From assembly GCA_028386065.3 (NCBI GenBank), contig JAKUCV010001690.1:1-64000 (forward strand): a stretch of DNA of 64,000 bases, in the 5' to 3' direction. Positions 46,180 to 58,957 of this stretch are shown in pieces. Position 1 is the first letter of the stretch. Each line of letters starts with the position of its first letter. The notes under the pieces were generated by a model that saw only the letters and a program-made list of their open reading frames with translations, was not told the origin of the DNA and searched no databases. Origin of the DNA: Turnera subulata (lineage: Eukaryota; Streptophyta; Magnoliopsida; Malpighiales; Passifloraceae). The position numbers and the translations under genes are program-made.

Positions 46180-46931
46180 TGGACGAGAAGAAGATTTTTT
46201 TCCTTTCATAAATATTTTGTTAGAAAAAGGAAAATAAAAAACTATTGAACAGTTTTTTGTGTTTGATATAAATATTTTTATTTTATATTTTTGTAGAAAA
46301 AAGAGAGCAGAATGTGGGGGAAGAAGTTTTTTTTCTTTGATAAATATTTTTATTTCATATTTTTGTTAGAGAAAGGAATAAAAAAATTAATAAACGGTTA
46401 TTTTGTTTGATATATATATTTTTATTTTTATTTTTATTAGAGAAAAGAGAGAAAACTATGGGGAAAAAAGAAGATTTTTTTCTTTGATAAATAATTTTAT
46501 TTTTTTTAGAAAAAGTTAAAATAAAAAATTATTGAATTCTTTTCTCTTTGATGTAAATATTTTTATTTTTTATTTTTGTTAGAAATATAAGAAAATATTT
46601 GGGGAAGAAGAAGATTTTTTTCTTTGATAAATATTTTTATTTTGTATTTTTTTGGAAAAAGAAATATTTAAAAAATTATTAAACTATTTTTTTGATATAA
46701 GTATTTTTATTTTGTATTTTTGTTAAAAAAATAAAAACTTATTGAACGGTTAAGAGATCGCCAAGTGTCATTCATCCCCATATTCCGTTAGTGGAATTGA
46801 CGGACCCATCTGCCATTAGACTGAAGTACTTAATCGAACCAAATTGAGAGTTCAGGTGGTCAGTTGACGAAAAAAAAGTTCAGGTGATTGAAAAACAAAC
46901 AAGAATTCAGGTGGTGAAAATGTAATTAGCC
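46180..46931. mobile_element. Half of a Mutator-like element with internal tandem repeats
   Basis: The right end 46748-46931 is, in reverse complement, closely related to the element end at 62517-62700: GGCTAATTACATTTTCACC, then CACCTGAACT sub-repeats, GCAGATGG..CCGTCA and ACGGAAT blocks. To its left lie four or five ~140-bp imperfect units alternating TTTGATAAATATTTTTATTTT and GTTAGAAAAAG (46185-46740). No matching left TIR was found near 46100-46200, so the element is truncated or its left end has decayed. Confidence 0.6.
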
Positions 46932-47308
46932 ATACTTCTTCCCTTCTTCCTTTTTTCTTTTTTTTATTTTTTTTTTACCCACTAATGAGTAATGAGAGAT
47001 ATGGTGATGCTTTGCTTTTATTGGTGCAGTTGATGATTCACCAAAAATACCCACCATTATTACATTATTATATTAGTTTAGCTTACCCCACTAATTAATG
47101 TTGACGGTAAAAACCTACCATCGGTCTTTATGGGTATATTTGACTATTTGTGAATTTTTTTCTTTAAAGGAAAAAAAATCAATTTTTGTCCTTAAGCATT
47201 AAGTATATATCCAATTTTTTACATACATACACCAATCTTACTGGAAAAATAAGTAAATTAATTATGGAATGGGATAAATAGCAGAAGACCCTTCTTAATT
47301 ACTAGAAT
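46932..47308. other. Non-coding flank
   Basis: AT-rich sequence between the truncated TIR element and element D. No gene is seen. Confidence 0.4.
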
Positions 47309-47803
47309 TGTTGGGAATTTAAGCATGTTCAACACATAAATAACCTATACACAGCGGAAGAGCTAAATGAATAGATAGGAAAACTTATCTCTTTCTATTA
47401 GGTTGGAGCCCATTAAATTTCTAGACCAGTCATTCTTCTGAATCATATGGATCATCGGTGTGTCAATATTGGCCGGGAGTTAAATCACAAGTAAGCAATC
47501 CACATGCCACAAACTAAGAACCCTAAACTGGAGAAGAGATCTATTTGAAGGAGAGAGAAAATAGAACAGAAAAATACACAATTTTTCTTATCTGTTTCTA
47601 CACAGAGTACCAAACCACGTTCTCCTCTATTACTGTGTGGGTGGTATAACACATATTAACCCCCAACACTAGGTTTCCCTAATAATACTATATTAGAGAT
47701 TAGTCTTAGGCTTTAGCCCACTAACTCATCATAGGCGGACCTAATAATGAAAACCTTCATCTCCTATTCGCACATGATGAACAAAATCATCAATCTCTTC
47801 AAC

Positions 47804-48866
47804 TGTAACGTCCCGGCTTGTCGACTGCCACTACAGACCAATACGGGACCTTTCCAACATGCTTTGTCCTCACTCGCACGTTTCCGGGGAAAACTTCCCA
47901 GGAGGTCACCCATCCTAGAATTGCTCCAAGTCAAGCACGTTTAACTTTGGAGTTTTTCTAGAATGAGCACCAAAAAGGTAGGTGCACCTTGTTGATATAG
48001 TTAGTACCCATCAAACCATTTAAGCTATTCTCGATTGTGCAGTCTCATACCTGTACAACCTCGAAATCACTTCATTTGAGCTATTCTTAATTATACAGTC
48101 CCATACCCGTATAATTATGAAATCGCCCCAACTATGCAGCCCCATCCCTACACAGTCTCAGGATCTCTCCTATTCCGGTGTGGATCGGTTCATTCCCGTG
48201 CCCCTCCGTCTAGAAGCCTTCCAGAAGCCGCTCCTTCTCCAAGCTCATCCTGGCACCGGCGTACACTTCCCGCCCTCATAGACCCCGGGGTGTCACAGGC
48301 CCACCAGCTTCCGCTAGGTTCGTCCCCGAACCCTGCACCGTACTAGAGGAGTCCTGGAGCTTCGCTACCAACTGTAACGTCCCGACTTGTCGACTGCCAC
48401 TACAGACCAACACGGGACCTTTCCAAAATGCTTTGCCCTCACTCGCACGTTTCCGGGGAAAACTTCCCAGGAGGTCACCCATCCTAGAATTGCTCCAAGT
48501 CAAGCACGTTTAACTTTGAAGTTTTTCTAGAATGAGCACCGAAAAGGTAGGTGCACCTTGTTGATATAGTTAGTACCCATCAAACCGTTTAAGCTATTCT
48601 CGATTGTGCAGTCCCATACCTATACAACCTCGAAATCACTTTATTTGAGCTATTCTTAATTATACAGTCCCATACCCGTATAATTATGAAATTGCCCCAA
48701 CTGTGCAGCCCCATCCCTACACAGTCTCAGGATCTCTCCTATTCCGGTGTGGATCGGTTCATTTCCGTGCCCCTTCGTCTAGAAGCCTGCCAGAAGCCGC
48801 TCCTTGTCCATGCTCATCCCGCCACCGGCGTACACTTCCCTCCCTCATAGACCCCGGGGTGTCACA
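47804..48866 (-). mobile_element. Complete Cassandra TRIM
   Basis: Two 494-bp LTRs, 47804-48297 and 48373-48866, flank a 75-bp interior. Each LTR starts TGTAACGTCCCG and ends GGGGTGTCACA on the plus strand. The interior holds a primer site (minus-strand TTGGTAGCGAAGC) beside the right LTR and a purine-rich tract beside the left one, so the element is on the minus strand. Flanks TCAAC and TCAAT match at four of five bases. Each LTR has the 5S-like pol III promoter core (about 47895-47960 and 48464-48530). No coding capacity, as expected for TRIMs. LTRs differ at few positions, so insertion is fairly recent. Confidence 0.93.
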
Positions 48867-48899
48867 TCAATCACTTCATACGAGCAAATAGGTCGTGCG

Positions 48900-50420
48900 A
48901 CCAACATACTATTAAGAGTTCTTTACTATACATCTGTTAGGAGTACACAATTGCTCAAGTAGAGAACTATATTGTACATCTGTTAAGAATATACAGTAGT
49001 TCTAGTAGACTAAGTATGTAAGCTCCCTAGATACATTTAGTTGCATTTAAGAGAAACACAGATCTCAATTCTCTATATGTATTCAAAATTATGTTTTATA
49101 AAAAAACATAAGTGGCGCGACATTGTGAACACAAAAGGAAATGCAAAACCCAATGATCTTCCCTTTTCTCAAAACTTTACATCCTAACTCAGCTGTTTTT
49201 CTGACATATCCCGATTAGGCCGAATCACTCTTGGCCATTCAGAATATAGCCAAGATAGCAACATCAAGCTAAGGTTTCAAATAATAGTAAAAGGTCCCTA
49301 AGGGCGCTTGTGAGAAATTATAATTTCTCAAGGCTCACACAGTAAGGAAATGAGATCATATTTCCTACTCCTTAATCGGTCACAAAGCACACATGGTATG
49401 AATTCATGTGCCACAGTATTTTTTCCATCCCTCATTAGAGCATGTCATTAACAATACAGTGTAGGTAATAGTTCAAACACGCCTAGTGTTTAACTTAGAT
49501 CCACCACTCTATCGTTTTGCAACAGAACCCTACCTAGCTTTTGAACAGACAAGATAAAGCATTACTCCGTTTTATCTTCGGTCAATCATGACTGATCTCA
49601 TCTTGAACAATATTAAGGCGACTATATGTTTTAAGTCAGGTTCTTACAGAATAAGTACTCAACTTAATCTTGACTTAAAACTATCTTACCCCTATGACAC
49701 ATCAAGTCATAGAGACGATTATTCGTGTGAGAGAGCTAACCTGTCTGTTAGACATATCTTTCGATGAGCTTGGCACTAAGCCTCTCTTCTCATCATATAC
49801 ACCTAGTATATGCCCACACATGTACATAATATGTATTCTATATATATGAACGTTTATACAAAATAGCACTGTATAAATCCAATGATTTATTGTGAATATA
49901 AAGTTAAGGGAAAGTGCAATAGTAGAAATTATTGTATTTAATTCCTACTAAACCTATTTTCTCCATTTGACTAACAAATAACTCTTTCCAAAATAGGTTT
50001 GGTGACTTTGTACTAACATATCACCAGTAGGAATATATTTTATATTCACTTCTTTATATGAAATATGAATGTGTTTTTGTCTTGTCATAGTACCACCAAT
50101 TCCTCCCATAGGAAAATCACTGTATGATTATCACAATAGATAATCAATAAGAGAATTATGCCTCATGCATTATCCCAAATGGCTAAACTATTTTAGCCAT
50201 ACAGCTTTGTACTACAAATGATAGAATTATAAATTCAATTTCTATCATTAACAAGACCATGTTTGACAAGGTGGTGAGGTTACACATAGTTAAAGATCAC
50301 CACTGTAGTCAACATGCATATAAGCTTTTAAGTAGAACTTATCTCCTTAAAGCTTATAATATAGTTTATCATACTCTTAGATACCAAAGTATTTTCATGA
50401 CTGTCTTCTAATTGTCATAT
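48900..50420 (-). pseudogene. Element D RNase H remnant
   Basis: Minus-strand translation near 50290-50340 gives LKAYMHVDYSGD, a decayed form of the copia 'YxDADxAG' RNase H block. Near 50030-50080 it gives QKHIHISYKEV and KYIPTGDM, matching the copia 'KHIDIxYHxxR...YIPT' block. Multiple stops and frameshifts. The 48900-50000 part shows no further motif. Confidence 0.65.
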
Positions 50421-50929
50421 CCAAGATTGAGTCGGTAACTATTTACTATTCCAACAGGATAACAAATATCTTGTCTTGTATACAATAAAGTAAACAGTAG
50501 ACTCTTATGATATTAGAATAAGGCACATTTGCCAAGCATTATTTGAGTTTGATAACACTATTGTTGGCTCAGGTTATTGCCCTTGGCAATAAATGTATCT
50601 ATAGGCTTAGAGTCATGCATACAAAATTCCAAGGATCATAATCCTCAAAGTGTATGCAATTCCCCCTGCATGTCCTACATTTCCAAAAATGAAGGACAAC
50701 TAAGAGTATAGATACAAGGAAATTCTTATAATTTCCAGCCAACCAAAAAGAAGATGTGACGTGGACGTAACTGAATGAAGTCACTTATGTCTTGTTGATC
50801 TCGATATAATGGTCATCATCTATCATTACAAAAATGAAGATGTCTTGGTTACACAAAATCTTAAGAACCATTATGTAGAAGAATTATAGAGTCCACATAT
50901 AGATCTGAATAGGAAATACACTAAGTATC

Positions 50930-51020
50930 CTTGCCCTTTTACAGCAAAAAAATACCTAGTTTATTGCATGTAAATTTCCTCTAGCTTTCCACTAAGGAAA
51001 GTAATTCTTACATCCACTTG
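50930..51020 (-). pseudogene. Element D reverse transcriptase remnant
   Basis: Minus-strand VDVRITFLSGKLEEIYMQ around 50960-51010 is a decayed 'DVKTAFLNGxLxEEIYM' block of copia RT. Flanking sequence is too broken to trace. Confidence 0.7.
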
Positions 51021-51439
51021 ATGTAATTCGAGATCAAGTACATCCACTGGCTCATCAGCACTTAGCATGATGTTTAGAAAACCCATTTGTTCCCAAAAAA
51101 ACTCACATCTTTTACCAACACTCAAATTTAGTTTGATTGCATGAAGTACAACTCATATTATCTTAATCCATTCATCCTCAGTGTTATAAGAAACAACTGT
51201 TTTGGGTTCCCCTCTACAAAAGAAGTTACTATGAGAGCCTTTTGGTACACTTGATCAAATACCATTGATATAAAGTGTCGTCTTGGTTCCATACCGTGAC
51301 CACTTTTCGAGGTAATGGATTTAGTAAAACAAATTCACTATAATCCAATTGCTCCCACTAGGATCAAGATTCTCGTGGACTCATCAATACTCAACTGATT
51401 TATCCCAAGTTACTATTCTTGATCATGCTTCTTACATTG

Positions 51440-51570
51440 ACTTTTCTTGAAAAACACATTTTCCAAGAACATTTTGGAGGACATCAGGCTGTCGTAGACC
51501 TGACCATTTCTAGAAGAATCAAATTCTTCTCTCCATAACAACATTTTGTTGTGGAGTTTTGAGATTACTT
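51440..51570 (-). pseudogene. Element D integrase remnant
   Basis: The minus strand carries a decayed 'TPQQNGVxERxNRTLLEMVRSM' core-end block, visible as ERKNLILLEMVR-like residues with substitutions and a nearby stop. This motif identifies copia integrase and fixes the element's orientation. Confidence 0.7.
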
Positions 51571-52346
51571 AACTATTCAACTAATCCTATTTCATCTCAT
51601 ATTTATATGAACCAATCATACAAATATCATGGTCATAGCCAACTGCTTTGATACAACTATCAAGCTGATTTTCCACATGGTTCATAAACCGTCAATGGCA
51701 CTTAATAGCCTAATGGAAAATCGATAAGAGTGATGAAATAGTAGGCACTATGCCTTGCCCTCACATTCAATTCGACCACATATGTCAAAATGGATTAATT
51801 GTTAATGATATTTTGCTTTATAGTGTAATTCGGAATGATTTTCTTGTCACCTTCCCCTCAAGAAAGAACTCACACAAATGAAATTCAATCTTGAGAATTA
51901 ACTCATTAAGCACGCATTAGCGAGAAGGATCATTCTTTATTGATCCATACGATCAAAAATAGAATGACATACATTCACATAATCATTCACATAGAATGAA
52001 GATATAAATAAGGGAAGTCTGGAATTATTTGAAACATATTCATTATCCAGAAAAATAGGAAAAATATACTAAAAATATACCCATAAAGGTTAGTATAGTA
52101 GAATAAATCTACTCCTACTAGATACAAGATTTTATCATATCAGATGAACAAAACATATATCATGTAGGTTTAGGATTTTAACCGTTACACAACTAGTTTA
52201 ATCCTTACACTTTCTCCTCAGAGTCAGTTTCCTACATGAACTCATTTTTATTCAATCCAAATTAGAAAATAGTAAATAAATGACCCTAGATCATTTATTA
52301 CACAATTTGTATTTACTTAATCAAGTATCCAATTGATGATTGATTC

Positions 52347-52414
52347 AAGTAACAAACAGTATTAAACTGTCTGTATTTTAAAGTAACAAACAGTATTAAA
52401 CTGTCTGTATTTTA
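52347..52414. repeat. 34-bp perfect tandem duplication
   Basis: Two identical copies of a block starting AAGTAACAAACAG, each containing the inverted motif ACAGTATTAAACTGT. Confidence 0.9.
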
Positions 52415-53339
52415 AGAAAGACATACCTTCTTAAACGTAATGCACAAAGCACCAAAATAACCTTTATTATCCACAGTTAAAGCACTTAGCTTTACCTCGT
52501 TTCTACTCTTTGGATAAGTAGGAACTTTTTTCCGTTATCACAATTAAATTTATTTCGAGCCTTTTTTTATTTCTACCACTTTTGTCAAAACACTTATACT
52601 TATCAATTGGTACTGTTACCAATATATGCATTTTTAGCCACAAAGGCACTTCTTTGAGTAGTCCTATTGGCCACCCACACGTGTTCCATATCTTACTCAA
52701 AATGACAAACAACAATGTCAGAAATAGTGATAAAAATAAATGACAGTTGGAACATCTTTGTTCCTTACCAAGTAAGTGACCATTACCACTTACTACTGTC
52801 TAAGTTTGGTTAAGGACACACCGCCAAACTTAATTTTAAAGGTAATTCAAAAGTTACAAAAACTTTGGATTCTAATAACTATACACATAGTGTGAGAAAG
52901 AATTTCTTCCTCTTGCTCATAAGCTAGAGGTTTCTCTCTACCTTTTACAAACTCACCCTTTATGATTTTTTAGAGTATAAAATATCACATTAATCCAACA
53001 TATTAGATTTTCATGCATTCAAAACGTTACAAATATCATCATAAAAATTTCTCAACTTATGAGGTTTAATGATGATATTATTTCTTACAACAGTCAATAA
53101 TAAACTATAACACATTGTATTAATATCAAATAAAATCACATAAGTTCACAGAGGATGCCACATCATATATATAAGAATAATTTATGCTTCATACAATAAA
53201 TAAAATAAATAGCTAACATCCTTCTAAGGACAAAATCGAAAAACCCATCAAAGTGCATCATCATTCATGCTTAAAAGAACAATTAACTATTGCATGATAT
53301 TCAACAGTATAAAGCAATTTAAACTCCCACTAGGAATAA

Positions 53340-54130
53340 ACACTAAGTTTTTCCTTAAGTGAGAATTAGATTATTAACACATAATTATCTAATTTTATTG
53401 AGAGCACTTATTTTATTCCAAAAGTCAACACATAGTTGAATTCAAGAAAAAAATTAGCAATCAATTATAGATAATTAACACATAAGTATTTTCAAGTGCA
53501 CATAATTTTATTTAAGGAGTTAACTCATAGTTAAATCCAAAAATAAAATTTAGCAATTAATGATTTATTAAAGAAACCCATTCTTTAATAAAATGCTTTT
53601 GAAATAGATAATTAACATATAATTATCCAACAATATCAAAAGCAATTATTTTTCCATTTAAGAATAACACATAGTTAATTCTTAAATAAAAAAATAGCAA
53701 TGAAAAATTTATTAAAGAAACTCACTCTTTAAAGTTATTTTCATAAATTAAATAATTAAAAATAATTATCTTAAATTTGATTGAAGGCACTTAATTTTAT
53801 TTATCATCTAACATATAGTTAGATTAAAATAAACAAGCAATCAATCATAAATTAGAGAAATTCATTCTTTAAAATAAGTATTATTTTTTCATAAACTGGA
53901 TAATTAACATATTATTATCCAACATAATTGACTTTATTTTATTTAACATCTAACAGATAATTAGATTAAAATAAAATAACAACCAACCATAATAAATTTA
54001 AAGAAACTTATTCTTTAAAAGTTATTTTATAAGAACTAGATAATTAACATGAAAAGTACCTAATTTTATTTACTATCTAATAGACCAAACTAGAAAGATA
54101 CCTTCAATCATAAATTAAAGAAACACATCC
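53340..54130. repeat. AT-rich ~120-bp imperfect tandem repeats in element D
   Basis: Five or six degenerate units alternate a GATAATTAACACATAATTATC block with an AAAGAAACTCATTCTTTAA block and a CATAGTTAAATTCAA block. No gene is supported in 51570-54290. Confidence 0.65.
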
Positions 54131-54289
54131 TTTAATTTATTTGTATAAAATAATTATTGTGAATAATAAATATACAATCCATGCTCTGAAAACCATTAAC
54201 TTAGCACACTAAGTCCATAATAATCCATTAAGCTTAGAAGAGCCCATAAATTTTCAACCAATACAAAATGAACATTAAATTTTAGGCCT

Positions 54290-55150
54290 AAAATAGCTTG
54301 GCTCGGCTTAGCCAAAACAAATTCGGATCAATTCATACAAACAGAACGGCTCGGCTCAGTCAAACAAATCGGCTCAGCTCATCTGGCTTGGTTCGCGAAC
54401 GTGTTGTGACCCCGGATACGAATTCCGGTTCGGTTCGAAGAGACTGGATCAACCGGTACCAACACTACAGCGCCATTGGGAATGTTGGACACGTGCAACA
54501 CGTGCGGGGAAGGTGCCTTAGCGTTTCATCTCTTGAGCCGCCGCTGCCATGGGTGTTGCCTGCCTTCACCGGGGAGGGAGGAGCAGCAACCTCGAAGGCC
54601 GCCGCCGCCAGGTCGCAACAAAGGCCATCGTTGCACGAGGGAGAGGTAGCGATCATGAAGGCCGCCCTGTCACCCGCCACCACTCCAGGATGGAGCCCGA
54701 AGGCTTTGTTGCTCACGACGCGCCGAAGAAGACTATCTCCACGGAGGAGACGCCGCCGCCATCATCTCCCAGCGAGCACAGCAGCCACAAAAGCTGTCGC
54801 CTTACTCGATCCGCCATGGTCTCGTATTAGGAACTGCCGCGTGACCCACCAAGGGCCGGTCGCCCGAGGAAAATACCCCCACTGAAGCAGGCCGCCGGTT
54901 CTCCAAGTCAAGGCCGTCAGCCTCAACTCGCCATCTCAAAGGCAAAGCTCGAGCACAAAGCGTGGCCGCTGCACAGAACGACGCACTGACCAACGCTGCC
55001 AAAGGCCCAACCACTGACCTGCAAACCAAAAAAACAAGACAACAACAATAAGTTGCCACAGCCACGAAGAACATTGCCTTGCTCCATCGACTTGTGTGTC
55101 GGGCCACAGCCCACCGATCCTGTGCCATAACTTTTGATTCCAAGCAAAAC
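54290..55150. other. GC-rich island in the 5' part of element D
   Basis: Composition changes abruptly from AT-rich to GC-rich for about 860 bp. It starts with GGCTCGGCTTAGCC-like repeats (54299-54395). Frames run on both strands (54298-54885 plus; 54802-55143 minus), but neither shows a recognised domain. It may be the element's leader or captured host DNA. Confidence 0.5.
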
Positions 55151-55585
55151 GGGTCTGAGGGTTATTGGGTTAATGCATTCACAAAGAATTCAACCAATTG
55201 ATTTCAAGAATTCGTTTTGGCAAAGAAAACAAACACATAGCAGTAACTAATTGTAAATACAACCATATGTTTTACACAAAGAAAACACGGGTTCTTTGTT
55301 TATCAAAACTGGTTCATGGGTTTGTTATTCACACAGAATACACAGATTCGTTTTACACAGAAAAGAATTTTTTCCTCTACAGCTTGTTTATTCAATACAA
55401 AAACGTGAATACAATTACATAAATTGAATTCTCCTATGCACATATTAATCACTCAAATTCATCGGGTATACCATAATAAAAAATTTGGTTCCAGAGAAAA
55501 ACTTTTACACCATGTAATTGATTTCAAATTTTAAAGTAAAACAACAAAATCAATTAGGTAATAAGAATAGTGGCTCCGTTACCAA

Positions 55586-57562
55586 TGTTGGGAATTTAGG
55601 CATGTTCAACACATAAACAACCTATACACAACGGAAGAATTAAATGAATAGAAAAAGAAAACTTATCTCTTTCTACTAGGTTGGAACCCATTAAATTTCT
55701 GGATCATCTGGATCATTGGTGTGCCAATATTGGCTGGGAATTAAATCACAAGGAAGTAATCCACATGCCACAACCTAAGAACCTTAAACTGGAGAAGAGA
55801 TATATTTGAAGGAGAGAGAAAAGAGAATAGAAAAACACACAGTTTTTCTTATCTGTCTGTACATAGAGTACCAAACCACATTCTCCTCTATTACTGTGTA
55901 GGTGGAATAACATATTCTGAATAACCGACCTAAAATCACTTGGGCCTATTCACCTAATCCTTTCACCTTCTTCCTCAGGTCAATCCCATGACATTGGAGT
56001 CGCCACCCAACTTTTATTAAGGACAAAACTTGGGAAAAACCTTCGTGTGACTCCTTTAGGCTACATGGTCATGACGAACCAAAGTCATGGGATCGGTGGT
56101 TCGTCACAGATGGGAAGGTGTTAGGCACCCATCCGTGTTGGGTCGAGACTATGTGCAATTGCAAAATACAAGTGTGCCTGGTGCAAGTGTGCATGTGTGG
56201 AACATAAAAAGAACGGGGGAGAAGGAGAAGATTTGGCTTGCATCCCGTTGTAAAACCGAGACTACCTACGTACCCGGGTGATTGGGGTCAAAGCCACGTA
56301 GTTCTAAACATGGCACAAATCAGTCACTTACATCATCAAAAGCATCAGCAGATAATCAAAAAAGATCAATAAAAAAGAGGGTTTAGTGTTACCTCCTGTA
56401 GCCCTCCTCTAGCTCCTTGCAATGGGTTGAGTTCTACACCCACCTTCTTTCCACTTCTAAGCTCAATGGTTGATCCTCCTCTTGACTCTTCCTTGCTGGC
56501 CTACTGTTGATGCTTGCCACGAAATTCCTCCAGAGTTTCTGCCTAAGAATGTATATATGAACTTGGAGAGGTAGAGTTTTCCCAAGCACTCAAGGCTTAT
56601 GGGTGTACGTGTGAGAAAGATTGTGTCCCCTGAAATGTGTGTGAGGAGTCCTATTTATAGTGCTCTGAGAAGCCTAAGGGCGTGGACCTGCTTAATGGTG
56701 AAGATTATGCGCGAAAATCTTGTCCAAAACCGCGTAGGATCGAATTAGAAACAAAATCGGAGGAAATCGGGGGTCCTGGGCACCTATGTCCGCCGCTGCC
56801 GGCGGTCATCGCGAGAGGACCGCCGGTCACCCCGCGTGTCACCCGTTCTTTCCTTTTTTGACCCCCAATCCTCCTAATTTAGCCCTGATTTGATCCTTCC
56901 GCATAATTAACCCCTAAACTGCCCAGAATCACTCTATTGCTTGATTGTTACTCCCCCAAATCATCTCCTAATTGATTGATTACACATTGACATCCATTTT
57001 AAGCAAAATCAAGCCAAAAACACATTTACCAATTAAAGGGTGATTTGATTCTGATTTTCCACGAAAATCAGAACCAAAATTAGTCTGCAAAGTGTTTGTG
57101 GGCTAATTAAACTCTGAAGAATTCATTAATTTGGGCCCTTAAACCCATCCTCAACCCAAAGATAAATCATCTCATTAAAATTGGATTAAAGATAGATAAA
57201 AGGCCCAAATAATGAAATAAACACATTTCGATGTAAATAAACCTTATTATATATTTTACCCTAAGATTAAATCATCTCATTAATCTAGTATTCCAATATT
57301 TGGGCTCAAATTACCAAAATGTATTATTCCCACTAAAATAAATTCCTGACGTGTCTTACTCCTAGGATCAAATCATCTCATTAATCCTAAGTTCAAACAT
57401 GTTTAAAATCTAATTTTTGTGGCAAATTCGTGGGTTAAATTTGGGTGTTTACACATATATTAACCCCAACACTAGGTTTCTCTAATAACACTATATTAGG
57501 GATTAGTCTTGGGCTTTAGCCCACTAACTCATCATGGGCGGACCCAATAATGAAAACCTTCA
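55586..57562 (-). repeat. Element D 5' LTR, split by a C-family solo LTR
   Basis: 55586-55915 and 57459-57562 together match 47309-47759. The PBS adjoins its left edge, so on the minus strand this is the 5' LTR. Confidence 0.88.
55916..57453 (-). mobile_element. Solo LTR of the element C family
   Basis: A 1538-bp insert with exact TSD CATAT (55911-55915 and 57454-57458). On the minus strand it starts TGTAAACACCC and ends TTATTCAGA, a mutated form of the CTTCACA end of C. Shared blocks include the reverse of GACGAACC..., ATGAGATGATTT repeats (57165-57400) and the promoter-like CCTATTTATAGTGC. The frame 56087-56281 is inside it and is not a gene. Confidence 0.9.
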
Positions 57563-58899
57563 AGAATAAACTAGGTATGGTTTGGTAGAATAATTATGAA
57601 TTTTGCGTGTGCTTGGATTCATTCCTCTTTAAAATAATATACGTGCCTCTTTGGTGCGAGATAATGCACAAATGTAGTACACCTTTTCTCTTTTTTTAAA
57701 AAAAAAAAAAAATGGGGGAAGGAATTTGTTCTTTCTACTAGTATTACTAAATGGAGGATCCTCCCAAACGCATATCATGAGTGGAGGTCGGGAAGGATTC
57801 ATTTATTTCTATTATATTTAATTAGTGCCGACAAGAACAAATACCTTCTAGGGTCCAATTTGCATGACGTTCAGGAAAAGAATTACAACTGTAGTATTAT
57901 TAACAACTCCCAGCTAGTAGAAGTGTAAAAAAAACTACAGTAAAAAAATCTGTTAAAGTCTGTTTCTGTTTTATTAGTACTAAATACAAACAGAAATTGC
58001 AAATAGGGGGTTTTAAGAGAATACAATTGCTTTTTATTTGGCCCAGTTGTTTGTGTGATTTTACGGCCTGCAACTGAGTCATGTTTACTTAGGAGCTAAA
58101 TCATTAAAATACATGGAATAATTTTTGCAGGAGACAATAAAATTTTAGGATATACATTCATTTTTGTTTTCTTTTTTCATGAATAATCTTAGAAAAGCTA
58201 TCACCGATCAGCACTCAAATCAAGATAGAGCTTCAAAAAAACAGGAAAAAAAAAATATATAAGATAAGAGTTTCAAGGGAAAAGATGGGAAGAGAGGTGT
58301 AGAAGTTGGGCTTAAAGAAGGAATAAGACGGTAACCCATAAGAACTCAGCATGTACCTACTCGGCAAAAACAAAGCTATAGCAAGTGGCATTGCGGAATC
58401 ACATCCAAATTCATTAATTTCATTTCAAACAATAGTACATATCAAATGGCACTATAAAAATTCTCCACAATGGTACTTTGTCAGATTTAACCCCTTTTGT
58501 TTTTTCAGACTCAGGTTTAACCCTTTCAATGTGAAACATTTTTTTTTTGGTCAGCAAGCATGCTTTTAAATGTGAAACACTGAGGAAACTAAATTCAGCC
58601 CCATTGATTAAATAAAGTAGAATATATCCAAAGGAAATTAAGCTTTCAAGTTTTAAGTTTTAACCCACTGTCAAATAGCCTAACTGAGGCACATAAAATA
58701 CAATAATTGAATTGGTAACTTCAGCTGAACCACATAGATGTAATTATTCAACCTGAAATTTCCTACAAGGAACCATAACCTGAATCATTCTGCACACAAG
58801 GATTGGTAATCCAGTGCACATCCTTGAACATATAAAAACAGAATACAACAAAGTTAGCCCTCTCACCAACGAATAAGAATAGACCATTTGCGGGCTGTT
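57563..58899. other. Intergenic, non-coding
   Basis: Sequence between element D and the SINE-like piece. It includes an A-run (57697-57712). Short frames at 57900-58082 and 58351-58569 show no domain character. Confidence 0.45.
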
Positions 58900-58957
58900 A
58901 AATCCAGTGGCGCCTGATGAGCCAGACAAAATCCAGTGGCGCCTGATGAGCCAGACA
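58900..58957. repeat. 29-bp perfect tandem duplication
   Basis: AAATCCAGTGGCGCC...GCCAGAC occurs twice with a 29-bp period, directly before the SINE-like sequence. Confidence 0.92.

Larger units (their letters stand above)
47309..57562 (-). mobile_element. Element D: eroded Ty1/copia LTR retrotransposon
   Basis: LTRs 47309-47759 (451 bp) and 55586-57562 (about 434 bp after removing a nested solo LTR) start TGTTGGGAATTTA and end AAAACCTTCA. The exact TSD AGAAT flanks it (47304-47308 and 57563-57567). The primer site, minus-strand TTGGTAACGGAGCC, lies directly below 55586, so the element runs on the minus strand. Order on that strand is integrase, RT, RNase H, the copia order. All coding parts are full of stops. 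A complete Cassandra TRIM is nested at 47804-48866. Confidence 0.9.

Noticed and set aside
54298..54885. 195-residue Arg/Ser-rich frame in element D
   Set aside because: GC-rich stretches keep several frames open; no recognised domain and it runs against the orientation of the element.
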